Shown: positions 1 through 4,293 of the stretch, piece after piece
Position numbering within the stretch: the first letter of the stretch is position 1
Layout: every line of letters begins with the position of its first letter
Assembly (NCBI GenBank): GCA_002310155.1
Contig: DBYF01000137.1
Span: 1-6,005 of the forward strand
DNA length: 6,005 bases
Source: Mageeibacillus sp. UBA1193
GTDB taxonomy: Bacteria > Bacillota > Clostridia > Saccharofermentanales > Saccharofermentanaceae
Direction: 5' to 3'
The notes under the pieces: model-generated
The model's database searches: none
What the model saw: the letters and a program-made list of their open reading frames with translations, nothing else
What the model was told of the DNA's origin: nothing
Position numbers and translations under genes: made by a program

Positions 1-827
1 TTGATGGCTTCCTGCTCCAGCTCACCGGCCATCTGGGACTTCGCCTGCTCACGGGCGGTCTCTGCCATGAACTGTGCTCTCTTGACGTCTGTGTCACGCT
101 GACGCTCTGCGACTGCGACCTGTGCGTCGAGTTCTTTTTCCTGAGCCATACGGTCTGTCTCGGCTCTCTTCTCACGCATGGACTGTTCTGCCTCTGCGGA
201 AATGTTTGCCGCGTCACGTCTTCTGGTCTCACGGTCTCTCGCGGCAAGATCCTTGTAATAGGTGCTGCCCGCTGCGTCCTCGACCTCGTGGATCGACAGG
301 ATCGTGTTAAAGCCGAGATCCTTCATCTGTGCGGAGATGGACTCCTTGACCTGATCGTCGAGCTTGTCTTTACCGTTCATGACCTCTTCCGGTGTCATCT
401 TTGCGATTACTGCACGGACACCACCGGAGACAACGTCCAGGATTACTCTTTCGAGTTCCTTGTCATTCTTGTCGAGGAAGTTGCAGACGGCTCTCTGCAG
501 GCTCTCGTTCGAAGAAACATCCGGATTGTAAGCGACCGCCCAGTCGATCTGGATCGGAACACCGGTCTGTGTCTTCGTGACATCGCCGGATACTTTTGCT
601 GTGCGTACACAGAGATCAAAGTACTTCGCCTTCTGGATGAAGGGGATGACCACGCGGCCACCGGCTCTCTTGATCTTCGGATTGCCGTACTTGTCGGTCG
701 CGCCGACGCCGGATACGACCAGCGCCTCGTTACCTTTTGCTGTCTTGATCATCGCGAACAGAATGACTGTCAGTCCGATGACTCCTGCGGCAATCGCTGC
801 AATTAAAATAATGATTTCCCTTGGCAT
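1..827 (-). CDS. Flotillin (SPFH/band 7 membrane scaffold protein), C-terminus cut by window edge
   Basis: This minus-strand gene starts at an ATG at 827-825 and is open to the left edge, giving 275 residues. A hydrophobic anchor spans about residues 4-27. An SPFH domain covers about 30-185, with the flotillin-like entry NEALVVSG (33-40) and a GGRVVIPFIQ segment (56-65). From about 190 the protein becomes a highly charged, Ala/Glu/Arg-rich helix (e.g. ISAEAEQSMREKRAE, 209-223), the flotillin coiled coil. Flotillins are usually about 450-500 residues, so roughly the C-terminal half is missing here. Family knowledge: bacterial flotillins (FloT/YuaG type) oligomerise at the inner face of the membrane and organise functional membrane microdomains. 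The start is supported by a GGAGG eight bases upstream and by the anchor beginning at once. It is transcribed divergently from the FHA-ABC exporter. Another SPFH protein is possible, but the EA-rich coiled coil favours flotillin. Its cargo cannot be inferred. Confidence 0.93.
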   Translation of the reverse strand, partial: MPREIIILIAAIAAGVIGLTVILFAMIKTAKGNEALVVSGVGATDKYGNPKIKRAGGRVVIPFIQKAKYFDLCVRTAKVSGDVTKTQTGVPIQIDWAVAYNPDVSSNESLQRAVCNFLDKNDKELERVILDVVSGGVRAVIAKMTPEEVMNGKDKLDDQVKESISAQMKDLGFNTILSIHEVEDAAGSTYYKDLAARDRETRRRDAANISAEAEQSMREKRAETDRMAQEKELDAQVAVAERQRDTDVKRAQFMAETAREQAKSQMAGELEQEAI

Positions 828-835
828 AATCCCTA

Positions 836-840
836 CCTCC
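836..840 (-). promoter_or_regulatory. Ribosome binding site of the flotillin gene
   Basis: On the minus strand the sequence reads GGAGG, followed by eight bases and then the ATG at 827. This is a near-ideal Shine-Dalgarno site and fixes the flotillin start. Confidence 0.85.
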
Positions 841-870
841 CAACCGTCAAATAAATGATTGATTATGCAG

Positions 871-934
871 CTTTGAGGTTCTTCCCTTTATCCTGGAAGC
901 TCGCCTCAAGCTTGAATATATTCTATCTTTGAGG
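871..934 (-). repeat. CTTTGAGG direct repeat with interposed inverted CCTCAAG
   Basis: CTTTGAGG occurs at 871-878 and 927-934, 56 bases apart, and the near-complementary CCTCAAG lies between them at 904-910. CCTCAA (904-909) can pair with TTGAGG at either flank, so two mutually exclusive stems are possible in the flotillin 5' leader. It could equally be a set of protein binding sites. The bases are visible; the function is inference. Confidence 0.4.
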
Positions 935-1009
935 GGTGCCGGAATAAATGGATACCGGTTATCTCCGCGATGCCGTATTTGCACCCTCCACGGCAAATAT
1001 GAGCATTTA

Positions 1010-1038
1010 TTTCGAACCTGGGAATCTTGTAGTATAAT
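1010..1038 (+). promoter_or_regulatory. Candidate sigma-A promoter for the FHA-ABC operon
   Basis: A perfect TATAAT lies at 1033-1038. A 17-base spacer upstream puts the -35 at 1010-1015 (TTTCGA), which matches TTGACA poorly, so the promoter is either weak or activator-dependent. Transcription would start near 1045 and leave a leader of about 80 bases before the ATG at 1127. The -10 is the best on this strand in the region. Confidence 0.55.
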
Positions 1039-1063
1039 GTCTGCATGGGCTTCGGATTTGGGC

Positions 1064-1099
1064 CGGCGCGGGGGTGCGCGCTGAAGTGTCCAAAGACAC
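1064..1099 (+). other. Tandem hairpins in the FHA-ABC leader
   Basis: Two stems sit back to back just downstream of the predicted transcription start. The first is CGGCGCG (1064-1070) pairing with CGCGCTG (1077-1083), seven pairs including one G-U, around a six-base loop. The second is GTGTC (1086-1090) pairing with GACAC (1095-1099) around CAAA. Only four T residues follow, after GGAG, so this is not a convincing terminator. A structured leader affecting mRNA stability or translation is possible; no known riboswitch class is recognised. Confidence 0.4.
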
Positions 1100-1110
1100 G
1101 GAGTTTTATG

Positions 1111-1117
1111 GGAGAGG
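1111..1117 (+). promoter_or_regulatory. Ribosome binding site of the FHA-ABC exporter
   Basis: The purine-rich GGAGAGG, extended by GGG/AAAG, lies nine bases before the ATG at 1127 and selects that start. Confidence 0.8.
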
Positions 1118-1126
1118 GGAAAGAAA

Positions 1127-3457
1127 ATGCCAGAGACGCAATATATCAATCAGTGGGGTAATCCTGCGCAGCAACAGCAGCAGAACACTGCCGCAATCAC
1201 CGGACTCAGCGTAACGATCTTCGACGGTATCCGCCAGCCGGTCACATATCTTCTCAGTAACTTTCAGAAACCGATGATCACCTTCGGACGAGCTCCGGGA
1301 AATGACATCCTGCTATACTCGCCGATCGTATCTTCTCTGCACGGACGTTTCATTTTCCAGAACGGCCGCTGGTACATCGAGGACCGCGCCGTATTCGGCG
1401 GAACTCCGAGTAAGAACGGACTGATCTATAACAATTCCTATCTGGATTCGAGGATCATCAGTGAAGGTGACTTCGTCCGTATCGACGACGGTGTCCAGAC
1501 CATCGCGGACGGCGTCCTGTTCATGTTCTCCTCTTCTGACCAGCAGAAGGGCTGGAACATGATGCCGCTGCAGACATTGAGCGAGATCACCATCGGCCGT
1601 GATCCGAACTGCACCATCACCTTCCCGCACATCAGTGTATCGAGACTCCACGCGAGGATCATCCGCACGGCGGAGGGCTTCTCCATCTACGATTCCAGCA
1701 CGAACGGCGTAGTCGTCAACAACCAGCGCATCCGCGGTTCGGCGAAGCTCAACGAGAAAGACGTCATCGTTATTTCCAATAACAAGATGATCTTCACATC
1801 GAACCTTCTGTTCTTCGTCAGCTTCAACTCCGGTATTTCCGTCGACGCTGAGAACATCCTCATCTCGCGCGGTTCCGGAAAGAATGCTTTCGCCACACCG
1901 CACGCCATGGACATCAACATCCGTCCGGGCGAGCTGATCGCGATCGTCGGATGCTCCGGTGCCGGTAAGTCCACGATCATGAACTGTATGTCCGGCTATC
2001 TGCAGCCGACACAGGGTACCGTCAGCATCAACGGCACCAACCTCTATGAGAACTTCGACTCCCTCAAGGAGATCATCGGATACGTCCCGCAGGCAGATAT
2101 CGTTTACGACAACCTGTCCGTCTTCGACATGCTCTACTACACCGCGCAGATGCGTCTGCCGAAGGAGCTCACGGATACCGAGCGAAAAGCAGCCGTCGAA
2201 CGTGCGATCCAGATGGTCGACCTGCAGGAACACCAGCAGCGTCTGATCAAGAAGCTCAGCGGCGGTCAGAAAAAGAGAGCCAGCATCGCGGTAGAGCTCC
2301 TTTCCGACCCGAGCCTTCTCTTCCTCGATGAGCCGGCTTCCGGTCTCGATCCGGGCACAGAGAAGATGCTCATGGTATCTCTCAGAAAGATGGCCGATGG
2401 TGGCAAGACTGTCATCCTCGTCACCCACAGCGTACTTCAGCTGCAGATGTGTGACCGTATCCTCTTCATGGGTAAGGGCGGCCGCCTCTGCTTCTTCGGA
2501 AGCTATGAAGAATCCCTCAAGTTTTTCGGCATCTCCGACATCGTCGATGTATATAACCTGCTCGCGAACGATCCGGAAAACTGCTGGGCAAGATTCAATG
2601 CACAGCAGAACTCGATCCGTGCACGTGTCGCGACCACAGGTAACGCAGTCATTCGAAAGAGACAGAAGAAATCCCAGATACCGGTGCTTTTCTCGCGGTA
2701 TCTGAAACTGCTTTTCAACGACAGACAGAGAGCGGCAATCATGTTTGCGCAGGCGCCTCTTCTCGCCTTCCTGATCTCGCTTGTTAAGAACGGAGACCAG
2801 TTCACACCGATGGGCGCGGGCAATACGAAGAGCCTGCTGTTCGCCCTCGCGTGCGCCGCGTTCTGGATCGGCATGTACAACTCGATCCAGGAAGTCTGTA
2901 AGGAACGTAACATTGTTAAACGTGAATTCATGGCGGGCCTGTCACTGAATTCGTACCTGATATCCAAGCTCTACGCGCTGGCATTCGTCTGCTCGATCCA
3001 GAGCTTCCTGCTCACGACCGTTTTCTGTCTGTTCGTCGGCACGCCGGAAGGTGTTTCGATGCCTGCCGGACTGGAAATGTTCATCACGGCATTCCTGTCG
3101 GCACTGGCCGCAAGTGCGATCGGTCTTCTCGTATCGACGCTCTTTACGAACCCGGACCGTGCTCTGACGATGGCCCCGCTCCTTCTGCTTCCGCAGATCC
3201 TGTTCTCGGGCCTGATCTTCGACGTCAGCGGTGTCACCGAATTCATTTCCTGGTTCGTCGTATGCCGCTGGAGCATGGAGGGATTCGGATCGTGCGCGAA
3301 CCTCAATGAACTCGCGCGTATGCATACGATCGACAAGAGCTACGAAGCGACTTCCGGGCACATGATGCTCGTATGGTTCATCCTGATCCTGTTTGTCGCA
3401 GGATCCCTGGTCCTCGCACAGAGAGCACTCTCTTCACTCGCGAAGGACAAGTCGTAA
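1127..3457 (+). CDS. FHA-FHA-ABC ATPase-ABC2 permease fusion (Rv1747-like ABCG-type exporter)
   Basis: This complete 776-residue protein combines phosphothreonine-reading domains with an ABC half-transporter. After a Gln-rich start (QQQQQ, 15-19), FHA-1 spans about 30-135 with G54-R55, S69-x-x-H72 and N97-G98. FHA-2 spans about 145-232 with G157-R158, S172-R-L-H175 and STNG (191-194). The ATPase (about 240-465) has every catalytic element: Walker A GCSGAGKST (275-283), Q-loop Q322, signature LSGGQ (377-381), Walker B LLFLDEP (397-403), D-loop SGLD (405-408) and switch H434. The membrane domain (about 525-776) shows roughly six hydrophobic segments near 537-553, 568-585, 611-637, 650-673, 681-699 and 746-764. 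The ATPase-before-membrane order is ABCG/White-like, so it probably works as a homodimer. Known relative: mycobacterial Rv1747, with the same architecture, is phosphorylated by the kinase PknF and linked to cell-envelope glycolipid export. Inferred here: an inner-membrane exporter gated by Ser/Thr phosphorylation. The substrate is unknown and no kinase is in view. It probably shares a transcript with the small anchored protein downstream. Confidence 0.95.
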   Translation: MPETQYINQWGNPAQQQQQNTAAITGLSVTIFDGIRQPVTYLLSNFQKPMITFGRAPGNDILLYSPIVSSLHGRFIFQNGRWYIEDRAVFGGTPSKNGLIYNNSYLDSRIISEGDFVRIDDGVQTIADGVLFMFSSSDQQKGWNMMPLQTLSEITIGRDPNCTITFPHISVSRLHARIIRTAEGFSIYDSSTNGVVVNNQRIRGSAKLNEKDVIVISNNKMIFTSNLLFFVSFNSGISVDAENILISRGSGKNAFATPHAMDINIRPGELIAIVGCSGAGKSTIMNCMSGYLQPTQGTVSINGTNLYENFDSLKEIIGYVPQADIVYDNLSVFDMLYYTAQMRLPKELTDTERKAAVERAIQMVDLQEHQQRLIKKLSGGQKKRASIAVELLSDPSLLFLDEPASGLDPGTEKMLMVSLRKMADGGKTVILVTHSVLQLQMCDRILFMGKGGRLCFFGSYEESLKFFGISDIVDVYNLLANDPENCWARFNAQQNSIRARVATTGNAVIRKRQKKSQIPVLFSRYLKLLFNDRQRAAIMFAQAPLLAFLISLVKNGDQFTPMGAGNTKSLLFALACAAFWIGMYNSIQEVCKERNIVKREFMAGLSLNSYLISKLYALAFVCSIQSFLLTTVFCLFVGTPEGVSMPAGLEMFITAFLSALAASAIGLLVSTLFTNPDRALTMAPLLLLPQILFSGLIFDVSGVTEFISWFVVCRWSMEGFGSCANLNELARMHTIDKSYEATSGHMMLVWFILILFVAGSLVLAQRALSSLAKDKS

Positions 3458-3492
3458 ACGGCATCCTCTGACATCACGAAGGGACCCTCATC

Positions 3493-3497
3493 GGGAG
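3493..3497 (+). promoter_or_regulatory. Ribosome binding site deciding the start of the small anchored protein
   Basis: GGGAG lies six bases before the ATG at 3504. The same frame opens further upstream at 3393, inside the exporter gene, but that start has no comparable site and would add 37 Arg/Ser/His-rich residues ahead of the membrane anchor. The 3504 start is therefore preferred. Confidence 0.75.
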
Positions 3498-3503
3498 ATC
3501 ATC

Positions 3504-4070
3504 ATGGAAAAGACAAAGAAGAAAATGCGCACAAGGAATAAGGTCATCATTATCATCTCGATCGTGGTGGCTGTCCTTCTTGCGGTCGCAGTCGGCATTT
3601 TCCTCTACATCCGTTCCACTCCGGAGTGGGCGTTAAAGGAGATCTACTCCGATATTAAATCCGATGGTGTCGACGGACTCCGCAAACACTCGACAGAGAA
3701 CTTCAACGCCAAGATCGATAAGATCGAAGCATTCGCGAAAGAAAAAGGCATCGGCACTGACGACGGCGGCGATGAGACCGCTCCTGATGATGACGATGTC
3801 AGTCTTAAAGACTATCTCAAAGGTCACGCGGAAGAATACCTCGGCGCGAAGCTTCTTGCCCGCATCAAGGACATTGACTGGGGGCTCGAAGATATCAAGC
3901 ACGGCAGGAAGGAGACGGATGTCGTCGTCTCCTTCAAGTACAGTTCGACCTTTTCCGGCGAATTCGATGTGATCCTTATTAAGGATGGCGGCACGTGGAA
4001 GATCGACGACGTCGACTTAAGCAAATGCATAAAGAGTGCTTTTAAGAGCCTGATCTCGCTGTTCGGATAG
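3504..4070 (+). CDS. Small membrane-anchored protein with extracytoplasmic domain, possible exporter partner
   Basis: The product is 188 residues. A Lys/Arg-rich N-terminus (KTKKKMRTRNK, 3-13) precedes one strongly hydrophobic segment (about 14-36), an uncleaved signal-anchor with the rest outside the cell by the positive-inside rule. There is no lipobox cysteine. The exposed part starts with STPEWALKEIYSDIKSDG (38-55), continues through helices and an acidic stretch (TDDGGDETAPDDDD, 85-98), and ends in a strand-rich segment (VVVSFKYSSTFSGEFDVILIKDG, about 140-162, then TWKIDDVDL, 164-172). Helices followed by strands ending in a GTWKIDD-type motif resemble the DUF4878/NTF2-like fold of small Firmicute lipoproteins; that is only a suggestion. 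The acidic stretch could bind a cation or simply be a flexible loop. The gene begins 46 bases after the exporter with no terminator between, and one follows it, so co-transcription is likely. An accessory role with the exporter is inferred from position only. Confidence 0.85.
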   Translation: MEKTKKKMRTRNKVIIIISIVVAVLLAVAVGIFLYIRSTPEWALKEIYSDIKSDGVDGLRKHSTENFNAKIDKIEAFAKEKGIGTDDGGDETAPDDDDVSLKDYLKGHAEEYLGAKLLARIKDIDWGLEDIKHGRKETDVVVSFKYSSTFSGEFDVILIKDGGTWKIDDVDLSKCIKSAFKSLISLFG

Positions 4071-4107
4071 TGGCTGCACGGCACGAGTGCTTTTCAAAAA
4101 GGAATAT

Positions 4108-4143
4108 AAAGAGGTCTCGAGCTTTGGGGCCTCTTTTCGTTTT
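4108..4143 (+). terminator. Intrinsic terminator of the FHA-ABC operon
   Basis: AAAGAGGTCTC (4108-4118) pairs with GGGGCCTCTTT (4126-4136), eleven pairs including two G-U, around the seven-base loop GAGCTTT. A T-rich tail (TTTT with CG, then TTTTT) runs through 4143. It lies 37 bases after the stop at 4070 and separates this operon from the lipoprotein gene. The stem is flanked by A's and T's, so it may also work partly in reverse, but no gene on the other strand needs it. Confidence 0.88.
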
Positions 4144-4158
4144 CTAAAACAACATATC

Positions 4159-4164
4159 TATATA
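4159..4164 (+). promoter_or_regulatory. Possible -10 element for the lipoprotein gene
   Basis: TATATA lies in an AT-rich stretch just after the terminator. The base positions 17 upstream (TTCGTT, 4136-4141) are a poor -35. If used, transcription would start near 4171 and place both inverted repeats in the leader. A second weak candidate is TAAAAT at 4231-4236, also without a recognisable -35. The promoter is therefore not settled. Confidence 0.3.
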
Positions 4165-4179
4165 GGAAAAACAACTTAT

Positions 4180-4223
4180 CAAATGACGTATCCGTCACTC
4201 TGCCGTCACGTCAGAGTCATTTG
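4180..4223 (+). repeat. Inverted repeat with a cluster of CGTCA/TGACG motifs (operator or leader stem)
   Basis: CAAATGAC (4180-4187) is a perfect inverse of GTCATTTG (4216-4223). Inside lie CCGTCAC at 4192-4198 and again at 4203-4209, eleven bases apart, about one helical turn. CGTCA occurs at 4193-4197, 4204-4208 and 4209-4213, and its inverse TGACG at 4184-4188, forming TGACG-TATC-CGTCA. This density upstream of a transport lipoprotein suggests a regulator binding region. The central bases do not fit the catabolite-repression cre consensus. Role is inference. Confidence 0.5.
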
Positions 4224-4235
4224 AGATTACTAAAA

Positions 4236-4258
4236 TCATCTTAACAACATGAAGATGA
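4236..4258 (+). other. Leader hairpin upstream of the lipoprotein gene
   Basis: TCATCTT (4236-4242) pairs perfectly with AAGATGA (4252-4258) around the nine-base loop AACAACATG. CAACA within that loop (4245-4249) could instead pair with TGTTG at 4261-4265, giving a competing fold. A CA repeat (4267-4276) follows before the ribosome binding site. There is no T tract, so it is not a terminator. Confidence 0.4.
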
Positions 4259-4282
4259 CCTGTTGGACACACACACATAATC

Positions 4283-4287
4283 GGAGG
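4283..4287 (+). promoter_or_regulatory. Ribosome binding site of the lipoprotein gene
   Basis: GGAGG sits six bases before the ATG at 4294, and a signal peptide starts at that codon, which settles the start. Confidence 0.85.
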
Positions 4288-4293
4288 ACACCA

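Larger units (their letters stand above)
828..1126. other. Divergent intergenic region between flotillin and the FHA-ABC exporter
   Basis: These 299 bases separate two genes reading away from each other and must hold promoters for both. The rightward promoter candidate is at 1010-1038. For flotillin I see no convincing -35/-10 pair: weak -10-like hexamers on the minus strand (TAGAAT within 920-926, CATAAT near 863-868) lack a good TTGACA partner. The region also holds CTTTGAGG twice (871-878 and 927-934) with an inverted CCTCAAG between (904-910), a GAATATATTC palindrome (914-923), and the palindrome ACCGGT (954-959) inside GATACCGGTTATC (951-963). No convincing coding sequence was found: a 100-codon minus-strand frame at 1149-847 lacks domain character and overlaps the real start of the exporter. 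Confidence 0.7.

Noticed and set aside
288..806. A 172-codon plus-strand frame opposite flotillin
   Set aside because: It overlaps the SPFH coding region on the other strand, has a Cys/Asp-rich composition without a recognisable domain, and no Shine-Dalgarno site.
1108..1161. A possible 17-codon upstream frame overlapping the exporter start (ATG at 1108, GGAG at 1100-1103)
   Set aside because: The spacing of four bases is short, and the stronger GGAGAGG directs ribosomes to 1127. Nothing suggests the peptide is made.
1313..2428. A 371-codon open frame on the minus strand inside the exporter gene
   Set aside because: It is antisense to the FHA and ATPase regions, whose motifs are unmistakable. 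Its product is Asp/Val/Arg-rich without domain character, as expected from the codon bias of the real gene read in reverse, and it has no good ribosome binding site.
3393..3503. Longer start for the small anchored protein at 3393
   Set aside because: The added residues overlap the exporter gene, are Arg/Ser/His-rich, and precede a typical signal-anchor start. The GGGAG before 3504 is the better site.
4076..4094. GCAC/GTGC hairpin followed by TTTT right after the stop at 4070
   Set aside because: Only four pairs with a seven-base loop and a short T run. The eleven-pair hairpin at 4108-4136 is clearly the terminator.
4184..4197. TGACG-TATC-CGTCA as a catabolite-repression (cre) site
   Set aside because: The flanks TG and CA fit, but the required central CG and neighbouring positions do not match the cre consensus.
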